Shown here in pieces: positions 44,188 to 53,022 of a DNA stretch of 64,000 nt. Position numbers and translations under genes: made by a program. Source of the stretch: Glycomyces algeriensis. GTDB taxonomy: Bacteria; Actinomycetota; Actinomycetes; Mycobacteriales; Micromonosporaceae. Below the pieces are notes generated by a model. It worked only from the letters and a program-made list of their open reading frames with translations, was not told the origin of the DNA and did no database searches. Numbering within the stretch: the stretch's first letter is position 1; each line of letters begins with the position of its first letter. The stretch covers positions 276,441-340,440 of the forward strand of contig NZ_JAPZVR010000001.1 in the NCBI RefSeq assembly GCF_027622855.1. The letters are read 5' to 3'.

Positions 44188-45840
44188 ATGACCAGCAGAT
44201 TCGTCCGAGCGGCAGCGGCCGGAGCGGCATTGGCCGTGTCCGCCACCGCGTTCGCCGCGTGCTCCTCGGAGCCGGAGACCACTCCGGACGACGTGATCAC
44301 GATCTTCGCGCCCCAGGACGCCGGCCAGGAGCAGAACCTGGACGAGAACGCGTTCACGAAGTTGCTCGAAGAGAAGTTCGACGTCGACCTCCAGTTCGAG
44401 ACGACCACCTGGGACGGGGCCGCGGCAGGGGAGAAGCGGCAGATCTCCCTCGCCAGCGGCGACTACCCCGACGCGTACATGCTCATCCCGTGGATCGACC
44501 AGTTCTCCAGCGACGAGCTGGTGAAGCTCGGCGGCCAGGGCGTGCTCATGCCGCTCGACGACCTCATCGGCGAGGACACCCCGAACATCACCGCCGCGTT
44601 CGAGAAGGAGCCCGGCTTCAAGGAGCTGGCGACCTCCCCGGACGGCAAGATCTGGGGCATGCCGACCTGGAACGACTGCTTCCACTGCTCCTACCCCTCG
44701 AAGCTGTGGATGAACTCCGACTGGCTCGACACGCTCGGCCTGGAGCAGCCCACCACGCCTGAGGAGCTGCGCGCGGTCCTGGAGGCCTTCAAGACCCAGG
44801 ACCCCAACGGGAACGGCGCGGCGGACGAGATCCCGCTCTCCGCGACGGGCGGCGGCTCCCTCCTCTCGTACCTGATGAACCCGTTCGTCTACACCCCGGA
44901 GATGGGTGCGGAGGGCACCATCCCGGCCACGCTCGGCGTCGTCGGCGGCGAGGTCGTCATGCAGCCCACCCGCGACGAATGGCGCGAGGGCATCTCCTAT
45001 GCGGCGTCCCTGTACGCGGACGGCCTGATCGACGAGGCCGCCTTCACGCAGAACGGCGAGGCGCTCATCGCGAAGGGCAACAGCGCCGAGGGCGTGATCG
45101 TCGGATCGGCGGCCTTGATGCACCCGTGGTTCGTCTCCGACGACAACGAAGACGGGCGCTACACGCAGTACAACGCGGTCCCGCCGCTGACCGGGCCGAA
45201 CGGGAGCGACGCCACCTACACCGGCGGCGCCGCCGGAGCCTCGCCCGGCGCGACCTTCGTCATCACGAACCGCTCCAGCGAGGCGAAGCAGAAGAAGCTC
45301 ATGCAGATCGTCGACTTCATGATCTCCTACGACGGACACCTGCAGGGCGAGTTCGGCGTCGAGGGCGTCAACTGGGTCCGGCCCGAGGCGGGCGACGTGG
45401 CCCTGGACGAGACCCTCGAACCGAACTTCAAGGTCGTCGCACTGCCCGCGGGCGAGGGCCTGAACAACTCCTGGGGTCCGATCGCGCAGTTCTTCACCGA
45501 CGAGGAGTTCCGCAACTCCCAGGTCACCGCGACCGACGTCGACACGCCCGAAGGCTACGAGCGCCGCCTGTTCGAAGCCACGGAGCTCTACGCGGGCCAC
45601 GAGTCCGACGAGCTGTTCCCCTACTGGGAGGCATCGGTGACCGGCGAGACCGCGACGGAGCTCGCCACGATCCAGACCAATGTGGAGAGCTTCGTGGTCC
45701 AGGCGGCCGCGGAGTTCGTGAGCGGCGTCCGCGACATCGAGAGCGACGAGGACTGGGCGGAGTTCCAGCAGAACCTCACCGACCTCGGCGCCGAGCGGTA
45801 CGTCCAGATCTACCAAGAGGCCTGGGACGCCTCGAAGTAG
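44188..45840 (+). CDS. Extracellular oligosaccharide-binding lipoprotein (LipO/YtcQ type)
   Basis: A 550-residue binding protein, of the long class that pairs with LplB/YtcP permeases. Signal with lipobox AFAAC (Cys about 25). A calcium-like loop, KTQDPNGNGAADEIPLSA, is the hallmark of this class. WNDCFHCSYPSKLWMN and GEFGVEGVNWVRPEAGD are further class features. GH127 and GH43 genes around it suggest arabinose-containing oligosaccharides. A terminator follows at 45859. Confidence 0.92.
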   Translation: MTSRFVRAAAAGAALAVSATAFAACSSEPETTPDDVITIFAPQDAGQEQNLDENAFTKLLEEKFDVDLQFETTTWDGAAAGEKRQISLASGDYPDAYMLIPWIDQFSSDELVKLGGQGVLMPLDDLIGEDTPNITAAFEKEPGFKELATSPDGKIWGMPTWNDCFHCSYPSKLWMNSDWLDTLGLEQPTTPEELRAVLEAFKTQDPNGNGAADEIPLSATGGGSLLSYLMNPFVYTPEMGAEGTIPATLGVVGGEVVMQPTRDEWREGISYAASLYADGLIDEAAFTQNGEALIAKGNSAEGVIVGSAALMHPWFVSDDNEDGRYTQYNAVPPLTGPNGSDATYTGGAAGASPGATFVITNRSSEAKQKKLMQIVDFMISYDGHLQGEFGVEGVNWVRPEAGDVALDETLEPNFKVVALPAGEGLNNSWGPIAQFFTDEEFRNSQVTATDVDTPEGYERRLFEATELYAGHESDELFPYWEASVTGETATELATIQTNVESFVVQAAAEFVSGVRDIESDEDWAEFQQNLTDLGAERYVQIYQEAWDASK

Positions 45841-45858
45841 GCTTTCTCCTCCCCACCA

Positions 45859-45898
45859 GGTGGGCCGCCCCAGGGGTCGAGACCGGGGGCGGCCCACC
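45859..45898. terminator. Terminator after the importer operon
   Basis: 13-bp arms (GGTGGGCCGCCCC and its complement) with a 14-nt loop, 18 bp past the stop codon of the binding-protein gene. Confidence 0.65.
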
Positions 45899-45965
45899 GC
45901 CGCGAGCGGCGGCGGTGCCCCGCTGTACCTTCCGAGCAACGATCTACAGGAGAGGCGGGGCCTCC

Positions 45966-46973
45966 GTGGCCAAGCGGGTGACGATCCACGACGTGGCGGC
46001 AGAGGCCGGCGTGTCGCGCCAGACCGTGACGCGGGCGATGAACGACAGGGACGACATCAAGGAGGCGACCCGCCTCCGGGTCCTCGAAGCCGTCGAGAGA
46101 CTCGGCTACCGTCCGAGCCGCTTCGCCCGCAACCTGGTCACGCGGCGCAAGCAGCACGCGCTCGGCCTGGTGGTGGCCTCCTTCGACAACCCGTACTACA
46201 CCGGCATCGCCGCCGAGATGCTCACCGCCGCCGCCGAGCGCGGCTGGCAGCTCATGATGGCGGCCGCGCAGGACGACACCGAGGCGGTGCTGGGCATGCT
46301 CGCCTCGCAGGCCGACGTCGTGGCGCTCCACTTCGGAGGATCCGGTGCCGAGCTGAGCGAGTTCGCCGGCGGCCTGCCCGTGGTGCGCCTCGAGGCCGAG
46401 AGCCTCCTGCCAGGCGTCCACTCGGTCGCGCTCGACATCGAGTCCGGCATCGTCGCGGTCGTCGCCGAGCTCCGCGCGCGCGGCGCCCGGCGGTTCGGCA
46501 TGGTCGACTCGGCGCACTCGCTCCAGGCGCACGGTGCCCGCGGGGCGGGCGGCGGGTACGGGCCCTCGCCGAAGCGGCGGTACTTCGAACGCGCCGTGGG
46601 CGAGCCGCTCGCCGGCGTCACGATCGGGGACGAGAGCATCGCCGCAGGGAGCCGGGCCTTCGGCGAGCTGCTCGAGCAGCACCCGGACGTCGACACCGTC
46701 CTGATGTTCAACGACCTCATGGCGCTCGGCGCGGTGCGGTACGCGCAGTCGCGGGGCATCGACGTACCCGGCCGGGTACGCATCGTCGGCATCGACGGCC
46801 TGGCCCTCGGCGAGGCGGTCCATCCCAGGCTGACCTCGATCGCCCTCGACGTGCGCGCCATGGCCTCGCACACCATGGACATCGCCGAGCTCGTCGCCAA
46901 AGCCGACTTCGCCCGGCTCGACCCGATCCACCGCAGGGTCGGGTCCTCGATCCTCTGGCGCGAGTCGGCCTAG
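45966..46973 (+). CDS. LacI-family regulator (LacI-2), arabinofuranosidase regulon
   Basis: A 335-residue regulator from GTG 45966, with AGGAGAGG about 9 nt upstream. The HTH is VTIHDVAAEAGVSRQTVTRAMND and the hinge helix has RPSRFARNL. The sensor domain starts HALGLVVASFDNPYYTGI. A site TTTACCGGTAAA lies between this gene and GH127, and related sites precede both GH43 genes. It is therefore the likely repressor of all three glycosidases. Confidence 0.9.
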   Translation: MAKRVTIHDVAAEAGVSRQTVTRAMNDRDDIKEATRLRVLEAVERLGYRPSRFARNLVTRRKQHALGLVVASFDNPYYTGIAAEMLTAAAERGWQLMMAAAQDDTEAVLGMLASQADVVALHFGGSGAELSEFAGGLPVVRLEAESLLPGVHSVALDIESGIVAVVAELRARGARRFGMVDSAHSLQAHGARGAGGGYGPSPKRRYFERAVGEPLAGVTIGDESIAAGSRAFGELLEQHPDVDTVLMFNDLMALGAVRYAQSRGIDVPGRVRIVGIDGLALGEAVHPRLTSIALDVRAMASHTMDIAELVAKADFARLDPIHRRVGSSILWRESA

Positions 46974-46992
46974 GGCTTGCGCCCACTCGATC

Positions 46993-47004
46993 TTTACCGG
47001 TAAA
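46993..47004. promoter_or_regulatory. LacI-type operator TTTACCGGTAAA upstream of GH127
   Basis: A perfect 12-bp palindrome, 39 bp before the GH127 start codon. Its core TTACCGGTAA recurs exactly at 41762-41771 and with one change at 40137-40146. Confidence 0.65.
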
Positions 47005-47043
47005 TTTCTCCGGACCCGGCCCCCACCTACCCAGGAGCCATCG

Positions 47044-49308
47044 ATGAAGACCTTCTCCCTCAGCCAGGTCACCCTGCTGGAGGGCCCGTTCGCACGCGCC
47101 GTGAGCACCGACCTCGGATACGTGCTCGCCCTCGAACCGGACCGGCTCCTCGCCCCTTTCCTGCGCGAGTCGGGCCTCGAACCCCGCGCGGCCTCCTACG
47201 GCAACTGGGAGGACAGCGGCCTGGACGGCCACATCGGCGGCCACTGCCTCTCCGCGCTGGCCCTGCTCGCCGCCGCGACCGGCGAGGCCGAACCGCAGCG
47301 GCGCCTCGAGTACATGGTCGCCGAGCTGGCGCGGGCGCAGGACGCCCTCGGCACCGGGTACGTGGGCGGCGTCCCGGGCGGCGCGGCGCTGTTCGAGACC
47401 CTGCGCGGCGGCGGCACCGCGGCGGCGACCGCGCTCGGCTGGGCCGGCGGCCACTGGGTGCCCTGGTACAACCTGCACAAGACCTTCGCGGGCCTGATCG
47501 ACGCGCACCGCCTCCTCGGCAGCGTGCAGGCGCTCGAGGTGGTCGTGCGGCTGGCCGACTGGTGGCTCGGGGTGGCGGCGACGCTCGACGACGAGGCCTT
47601 CGAAGCCATGCTGGACACCGAGTTCGGCGGCATGAACGAGGCGTTCGCCGACCTGGCCGCGATCACCGGCCGCCGCGACCACGCCGACATGGCCCGCCGC
47701 TTCTCCCACCGCGCGATCCTGGACCCGCTCCTGGAGCGCCGCGACGGCCTCACGGGCCTGCACGCCAACACGCAGATCCCCAAGGCCGTCGGGTACGCGG
47801 CCACCGCCGCCGTGCGCGGCGACAAGGACCTGCTCGAGGCGGCCCGGTACTTCTGGCACGAGGTGGTCGCGAACCGGACGGTGGCCATCGGCGGCAACAG
47901 CGTCCGCGAGCACTTCCACGCCCTCGGCGACTTCACGCCCATGATCGAGGACCGCGAAGGCCCCGAGACCTGCAACACCTACAACATGCTGAAGCTGGCG
48001 AAGGCCCTCGCCGAGACCGCCTTCGAACCATCCCTCCTGGACTTCGCCGAGCGCGCGGTCTACAACCACCAGCTGGCCTCGCAGCACCCCGAGCGCGGCG
48101 GCTTCGTCTACTTCACCCCGATGCGCCCGCGCCACTACCGGGTCTACTCCCAGGCCGACCTCGGCATGTGGTGCTGCGTGGGCACCGGCATCGAGGCCCA
48201 GGCCAAGTACGGCGAGTTCGTCTTCGGCGAGCACGAGGGCGCCCTCGCGGTCAACCTGTACATTCCCGCCGAGCTGGACGCGCCCGAGTTCGGCGGCCGC
48301 TTCCGCCTGGAGACCGCGTTCCCGGCCGACGAGCACATCGGGCTCACGCTCGACCTCGACGCGCCGCGCGCGTTCGCCCTGCGGCTGCGCGTCCCCGACT
48401 GGAGCGACGGCCTCGAGGGTCTCACGGTCAACGGCCACCCGGTCGAGGCCGCCTCGATCCCCGGTGCCCTTGTCCTGGAACGGGAATGGCAGCCGGGGGA
48501 CCTCGTGGCCTTCCGCCTGCCGCTGCGCCTGCGAGCCGAGCGGCTGCCCGACGGCTCGCCGTGGCAGGCGTACTTCGCCGGCCCGGTCCTGCTGGCCTCC
48601 CGCGACGGCGCGCACCACCTGGACGGGCTCGAAGCCGACGACAGCCGCATGGGGCACGTCGCGCGCGGCCCGCTGCTGGGCTTCGCCGACCTCCCTGTGG
48701 TCGCGGACGCGCCCGCCGAGGACGTGCTCACCCGCGAAGCGCCCCTGCGCTACCGGCTGGCCTTCGCCGACCCGGAAGGCGCGGTCGAGCTGGTCCCGTT
48801 CCACGAGGTCCACGACACCCGCTACACCGTCTACTGGCCCGTGGCCGACGCCGACCGGGTGGCCGAGCGCCGCGCCGCACTGCTCGCTGCCGACAGCGAG
48901 TCGCTCACGCTCGACGCCACCACGGTGGACAAAGTCGCGTTCGGCGAGCAGCAGCCCGAGAGCGACCACGGCTTCCGCGGCGAGGCCACCGAGGTGTCCG
49001 TGGACGCGCAGGGCCGCCGCTCCCGCGCCACCGCCGCCCGGATGTCCGTGGGCCTCAACGACCCCGGCCGCGCCGGCCGCGTCCTCCGCGTGGGCTACCG
49101 CCACGCGGGCGGGACCACCGGCGTCACGGTGACACTGGACGGCGAGCCCGTCGCGACCGAGGCATGGGAAGGCGAGCACGGCGCCTTCGAGGTCGACTAC
49201 GTCCTGCCCGCGGAGTCCGGGACGGGCTCGGCCGTGCGCGAACTCGAGTTCACCGCCCCGGCAGGCGGATCGACGCCGGGCGTGACCATGGTGCGGCTGC
49301 TGCGCTGA
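47044..49308 (+). CDS. Beta-L-arabinofuranosidase, GH127, cytoplasmic
   Basis: A 754-residue enzyme with no signal peptide. The Cys-zinc catalytic site of GH127 is complete: E308 and C310 (GPETCNTYN), and C377-C378 (GMWCCVGTG). By analogy with HypBA1 the first of the paired cysteines is the nucleophile and the others bind zinc. The (alpha/alpha)6 barrel covers about 1-430 (GNWEDSGLDGHIGGHCLSAL, WVPWYNLHKTFAGL). Beta-sandwich domains follow. It removes beta-linked L-arabinofuranose from short oligosaccharides after import. The adjacent operator and LacI-2 imply arabinoside induction. Confidence 0.92.
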   Translation: MKTFSLSQVTLLEGPFARAVSTDLGYVLALEPDRLLAPFLRESGLEPRAASYGNWEDSGLDGHIGGHCLSALALLAAATGEAEPQRRLEYMVAELARAQDALGTGYVGGVPGGAALFETLRGGGTAAATALGWAGGHWVPWYNLHKTFAGLIDAHRLLGSVQALEVVVRLADWWLGVAATLDDEAFEAMLDTEFGGMNEAFADLAAITGRRDHADMARRFSHRAILDPLLERRDGLTGLHANTQIPKAVGYAATAAVRGDKDLLEAARYFWHEVVANRTVAIGGNSVREHFHALGDFTPMIEDREGPETCNTYNMLKLAKALAETAFEPSLLDFAERAVYNHQLASQHPERGGFVYFTPMRPRHYRVYSQADLGMWCCVGTGIEAQAKYGEFVFGEHEGALAVNLYIPAELDAPEFGGRFRLETAFPADEHIGLTLDLDAPRAFALRLRVPDWSDGLEGLTVNGHPVEAASIPGALVLEREWQPGDLVAFRLPLRLRAERLPDGSPWQAYFAGPVLLASRDGAHHLDGLEADDSRMGHVARGPLLGFADLPVVADAPAEDVLTREAPLRYRLAFADPEGAVELVPFHEVHDTRYTVYWPVADADRVAERRAALLAADSESLTLDATTVDKVAFGEQQPESDHGFRGEATEVSVDAQGRRSRATAARMSVGLNDPGRAGRVLRVGYRHAGGTTGVTVTLDGEPVATEAWEGEHGAFEVDYVLPAESGTGSAVRELEFTAPAGGSTPGVTMVRLLR

Positions 49309-49326
49309 CCGGACTCCACTGAGGAC

Positions 49327-49358
49327 TCAGGCCCGTCCGGCGCTCCGGACGGGCCTGA
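49327..49358. terminator. Strong terminator between GH127 and fuconate dehydratase
   Basis: 14-bp perfect arms with a CGCT loop, between convergent genes. Confidence 0.8.
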
Positions 49359-49361
49359 AAC

Positions 49362-49386
49362 CCTATAGGATATTTCCTATAGGAAA
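49362..49386. repeat. A/T-rich inverted repeat in the convergent gap
   Basis: 49362-49383 is an inverted repeat with 9-bp arms (CCTATAGGA and its complement) and a 4-nt loop. It overlaps the perfect 14-bp palindrome TTTCCTATAGGAAA at 49373-49386. It is unusually A/T-rich for this DNA and lies 3' of both neighbouring genes. Function unknown. Confidence 0.55.
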
Positions 49387-49402
49387 CCGGGCGGCGGTCG
49401 TG

Positions 49403-50722
49403 CTAGCGCACTGCCGCTTCGTCCCGGCCCGACCAGTACCCGCCGTCGGGGTAGCTGAACTCCTCGATCGAGGCGGTGTACATCTCGGCCGAGTAGCCGG
49501 GCCGGGAGGGCAGCAGGTAGTTGCCGTTCTCGACCAGGCACGGGTCGGTGAAGTGCTCGTGGAGGTGGTCCACGTACTCGGTCACCCTGTCCTCCAACGT
49601 GCCCGAGACGGCCACGTAGTCGAAGATGGACAGGTGCTGCACCAGCTCGCACAGGCCCACCCCGCCCGCGTGCGGGCACACGGGCACGCCGAACTTGGCG
49701 GCCATGAGGTACACGGCGATGATCTCGTTGACGCTCGCCAGCCGCGCGGAGTCGAGCTGCAGGTAGTCGAGCGCCTCGGCCTGCAGCATCTGCTTGAACA
49801 GCACCCGGTTCATGCCGTGCTCGCCGGTGGCGACGCCGATCGGCGCCACCGCGCGGCGCACGGCCGCGTGCCCGAGCACGTCGTCGGGGCTCGTCGGCTC
49901 CTCGATCCAGTGCGGCTCGAACTCGGCCAGCGCCTTGATCCAGTCGATGGCCTCGGGCACGTCCCACACCTGGTTGGCGTCGATCATGAGCTTGGCGTCC
50001 CAGCCGATGACCTCGCGGGCGATCCGCAGGCGGCGGCGGTCCTCCTCGAGGTCGGCCCCGACCTTGAGCTTGACGTGCCGGTAGCCCTGGTCGACGGCCT
50101 CTTGGAGGAGGCGGCGGAGCTTGTCGTCGCTGTAGCCGAGCCAGCCGGCGCTGGTGGTGTAGCAGGGGTAGCCGCCGCGGGCCTCGAGCTCGGCGATGCG
50201 CTGCGCGCGTGTGTCGTACTTGTCGCGCAGGATCCCAAGGGCCTCTTCGCGAGTGAGCGCGTCGGAGAGGTAGCGCAGGTCGGCGGCGTCCACGAGCTGC
50301 TCGGGGGTCATGTCGGCGAGGAGGCGCCACAGGGGCTTGCCCGCGGCGCGCGCGGTGAGGTCCCATACGGCGTTCATGACGGCGGCGAGTGCGATGTGGA
50401 CGACGCCCTTCTCGGGGCCGAGCCAGCGGTACTGCGAGTCGGACTGGAGATCGCGGTAGAGCGCGCCGGGGTCGTTCACGACGGCGTCGAGGTCGCGGCC
50501 GATGAGCCGGACGGCCCAGTGGAGGGCGGCGGCGGTGACGATGTTGTTGCCGCGTCCGATGGTGAAGGTGAAGCCGTACCCGGTGAGCTCGGGGTCGTCG
50601 GTGCGGACGATGACGTAGGCGGCGGAGTAGTCGCCGTCCTTGTTCATCGCGTCCGAGCCGTCGAGGGTCTGCGAGGTGGGGAAGCGGACATCGTGAGCCT
50701 CGACGGCCTCGATGGTGGTCAT
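49403..50722 (-). CDS. L-fuconate dehydratase (enolase superfamily)
   Basis: A 439-residue enzyme from ATG 50722, with TGAGGA 8 nt upstream. It dehydrates L-fuconate to 2-keto-3-deoxy-L-fuconate. The N-terminus [17 protein letters not shown] is specific to this family, as are [38 protein letters not shown] and [18 protein letters not shown]. The KxK lysines are K218 and K220, the metal ligands lie in [15 protein letters not shown] and ATGEH, and the catalytic His is H351 (CPHAGG). K220 and H351 carry the same numbers I recall for the Xanthomonas campestris enzyme. It is the key enzyme of oxidative L-fucose breakdown and fits the fucosidase and fucU genes 21 kb away. Confidence 0.92.
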   Translation of the reverse strand: MTTIEAVEAHDVRFPTSQTLDGSDAMNKDGDYSAAYVIVRTDDPELTGYGFTFTIGRGNNIVTAAALHWAVRLIGRDLDAVVNDPGALYRDLQSDSQYRWLGPEKGVVHIALAAVMNAVWDLTARAAGKPLWRLLADMTPEQLVDAADLRYLSDALTREEALGILRDKYDTRAQRIAELEARGGYPCYTTSAGWLGYSDDKLRRLLQEAVDQGYRHVKLKVGADLEEDRRRLRIAREVIGWDAKLMIDANQVWDVPEAIDWIKALAEFEPHWIEEPTSPDDVLGHAAVRRAVAPIGVATGEHGMNRVLFKQMLQAEALDYLQLDSARLASVNEIIAVYLMAAKFGVPVCPHAGGVGLCELVQHLSIFDYVAVSGTLEDRVTEYVDHLHEHFTDPCLVENGNYLLPSRPGYSAEMYTASIEEFSYPDGGYWSGRDEAAVR

Positions 50723-50792
50723 GCGGTGGTCCTCAGGTGCTGGTCGGGTGGTCTGCGGCGCGGTGGCGGCGCGCGGCGGGGAGGGGCGCCGC

Positions 50793-50810
50793 CGTTTGCG
50801 CAAACGATTG
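50793..50810. promoter_or_regulatory. LacI-3 operator, fuconate dehydratase promoter
   Basis: CGTTTGCGCAAACG (50793-50806) is a perfect 14-bp palindrome; GCAAACGATTG (50800-50810) overlaps it and is repeated at 51905-51915. It lies 71 bp upstream of the fuconate dehydratase start. Confidence 0.65.
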
Positions 50811-50861
50811 ATCAGGCGTTGACCTTAGCCGTGGTCGCCGCCCGGCGCAAGGGGAGGAGCG

Positions 50862-51872
50862 TCAGGCGCGCGGCGGCGCGGTCGACTCGCGGGTGATGAG
50901 CACCGGCTCCGGGTCCTCCACGGAGAGGTGCTCGACGGGGCCGCCGTCCACGACCCGCGCGAGCGCGGCGGCGGCCGTGCGGCCGAGTTCGTAGAGGGGG
51001 AGCTTCACGCAGGTGAGCGGCGGCCAGGTGTGGGCGGCGGTCCACGCGTCGTGGACGGCGACGACCGAGAGCTCGCCGGGCACGGCCAGGCCCTGCGCCC
51101 GCGCCTGGGCGAGGACGCCGACCGCGGCGTTGACGTTCGCGGCCACGACCGCGGTGGGCGGCTGGGGGAGTGCGAGCAGCTCCGCGGTGGACGCCCGCCC
51201 GTCCGGTTCGCGGTACCCGCGCCAGGTGACCAGGCCGGTGTCGGGCGCGATACCGGCCTCCTCGAGCGCCGCGGCGTACCCCGCGGCGCGGCGCTGCGCC
51301 GTGGGCGACTCCGCGAGTCCGCCGGCGAAGCCGATCCTGCGGTGCCCCAACGCGATCAGGTGCTCGGTGGCCCGCCGCGCCGCGAGCGCGTCCGGCACGA
51401 CCACCGAGCTCGCCCCGGGCAGCCGCTGGTGGATGGTGACCAGCGGCCCGCGTCCGCCCACGGACTGCGCGAGCTCCTCGGGATCGGTGCCGTCGCGCGG
51501 CTGGAGCACGATGCCGTCGACCCGGCCCTCGCCCACGAGCCGGTCGAACATGGCGCCGCCGGGGTGCATGTCCTCGCTGCGGGCCAGCAGCATCACGCAG
51601 CCGCGCGCCACCGCCTCGTCCTCCACGCCGCGGGTCAGATCGGCGAACAGCGAGTTCGTCACGTCCGGGACGATGAGCGCGATGACGTCGGTGCGCGCGA
51701 GCTTCAGCGCCCGGCCCGCGAAGTTCGGGTGGTACCCGACCTCCCCGGCCGCCTTGCGCACCCGCTCCCGGGTCGCCTCGCTGAGCCGCGCCGACGGGTC
51801 GCCGGAGAGCACCCTGGAGACCGCCGAGACCGAGACGCCCGCGCGGGCCGCCACATCGCTGAGTTTCGCCAC
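50862..51872 (-). CDS. LacI-family repressor (LacI-3), fuconate locus
   Basis: A 336-residue regulator starting MAKLSDVAARAGVSVSAVSRVLSGD, a canonical HTH with hinge FAGRALKLAR. Sensor domain motifs include VIALIVPDVTNSLFADL and LGHRRIGFAGG. It lies between fuconate dehydratase (same strand, downstream) and the divergent dehydrogenase operon. GCAAACGATTG sites flank it on both sides. Likely inducers are fucose, fuconate or a keto-deoxy intermediate. Confidence 0.92.
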   Translation of the reverse strand: MAKLSDVAARAGVSVSAVSRVLSGDPSARLSEATRERVRKAAGEVGYHPNFAGRALKLARTDVIALIVPDVTNSLFADLTRGVEDEAVARGCVMLLARSEDMHPGGAMFDRLVGEGRVDGIVLQPRDGTDPEELAQSVGGRGPLVTIHQRLPGASSVVVPDALAARRATEHLIALGHRRIGFAGGLAESPTAQRRAAGYAAALEEAGIAPDTGLVTWRGYREPDGRASTAELLALPQPPTAVVAANVNAAVGVLAQARAQGLAVPGELSVVAVHDAWTAAHTWPPLTCVKLPLYELGRTAAAALARVVDGGPVEHLSVEDPEPVLITRESTAPPRA

Positions 51873-51904
51873 GGTTCCAGTATCGCCTATCCCCGCCGCG
51901 CCTG

Positions 51905-51916
51905 AGCAAACGATTG
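51905..51916. promoter_or_regulatory. LacI-3 operator, dehydrogenase operon promoter
   Basis: GCAAACGATTGC, 10 of 12 palindromic, shares GCAAACGATTG with the site at 50800-50810. It sits between the LacI-3 gene and the divergent dehydrogenase gene. Confidence 0.6.
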
Positions 51917-51984
51917 CGCATTCGCGGGATGTGTGCGATCCTCATCGGCGACCGACCCGCACCCGTACCCCCGAGGAGGCAGCC

Positions 51985-53022
51985 GTGCCCGCCGCACAGT
52001 ACGCAGGAAACCGGACCATGACCGTGGTGGACGCCGAGCCGTCGCCGCCGGGGCCCGGCCAGGTCCAGATCAACGTGGCCTACAACGGCATCTGCGGCAC
52101 CGACCTGCACATCCTCAGCGGCCACATGGACGCCCGCGTCGCCGTCCCGGCCGTCATCGGCCACGAGATGAGCGGCACCCTCGCCGCCATCGGCGACGGC
52201 GTCGAGGGCTGGGCCGTCGGCGACCCCGTCACCGTCATGCCCCTCGCCTGGGACGGCACCTGCCCCGCCTGCCTCGCCGGGAACTCGCACATCTGCCAGA
52301 ACCTCGACTTCGTCGGCATCGACTCGCCCGGCGCCCTCCAGACCCGCTGGAACGTCGACGCCGACCTGCTCGTGCGCCTCCCCGCGACCCTCTCGCTCCA
52401 GCACGCGGCCCTCGTCGAGCCCACCGCCGTCGCCGTCCACGACGTGCGCCGGTCCGAACTCGAAGCCGGGCAGAAGGCCGTCGTCATCGGCGGCGGCCCC
52501 ATCGGCGTCCTCATCGCCGCCGTCGCCCGCGCCTTCGGCGGCGAGGTCGTCGTCATCGAGCTCGACCCCAAGCGCCGCAAGGCCATCGCCGAGCTCGGCT
52601 ACACCGTCCTCGACCCCCGCGACGACACCGTGGCCTGGGTCGAGGAGTGGACGGGCGGCGCGGGCGCGGACGTGGTCTTCGAGGTCTCCGGCGCCGCCGC
52701 GGCCGTCCTCGGCGCCGTCGACTACGCCAAGGTGCGCGGCACCCTCGTCGTCGTCGCGATCCACCCCGAGCCCCGCCCCGTGAACCTCCAGCGCGTCTTC
52801 TGGCGCGAACTGCGCCTCCTCGGCGCCCGCGTCTACCAGCGCGACGACTTCGATACCGCCGTCGCCCTCCTCGCCACCGGCGCGATCCCCGCAGACGCCC
52901 TCATCACCAGGACCGTCCCCCTGCACGCCGTCCAGGCCGCCTTCGACGACCTCACCGGCGGCCAGGCCATGAAGATCCTCATCGACGTCCAAGCCGACCG
53001 CGCCTCCAAGGACAGTGAGTGA
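51985..53022 (+). CDS. Zinc-dependent alcohol dehydrogenase-like enzyme (MDR), sugar dehydrogenase candidate
   Basis: A 345-residue medium-chain dehydrogenase from GTG 51985, with GAGGAGG 5 nt upstream. The catalytic zinc site is in GICGTDLHIL and GHEMSG. The structural zinc loop WDGTCPACLAGNSHIC has three of the usual four cysteines, with Asp where the first is expected. NAD binding is in AVVIGGGPIGVLIAAVA, and the acidic residue after VVVIELD favours NAD over NADP. It is coupled to the SDR gene (4-bp overlap). In this locus it could oxidise L-fucose, or a later intermediate; the SDR would do the other step. Confidence 0.82.
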   Translation: MPAAQYAGNRTMTVVDAEPSPPGPGQVQINVAYNGICGTDLHILSGHMDARVAVPAVIGHEMSGTLAAIGDGVEGWAVGDPVTVMPLAWDGTCPACLAGNSHICQNLDFVGIDSPGALQTRWNVDADLLVRLPATLSLQHAALVEPTAVAVHDVRRSELEAGQKAVVIGGGPIGVLIAAVARAFGGEVVVIELDPKRRKAIAELGYTVLDPRDDTVAWVEEWTGGAGADVVFEVSGAAAAVLGAVDYAKVRGTLVVVAIHPEPRPVNLQRVFWRELRLLGARVYQRDDFDTAVALLATGAIPADALITRTVPLHAVQAAFDDLTGGQAMKILIDVQADRASKDSE

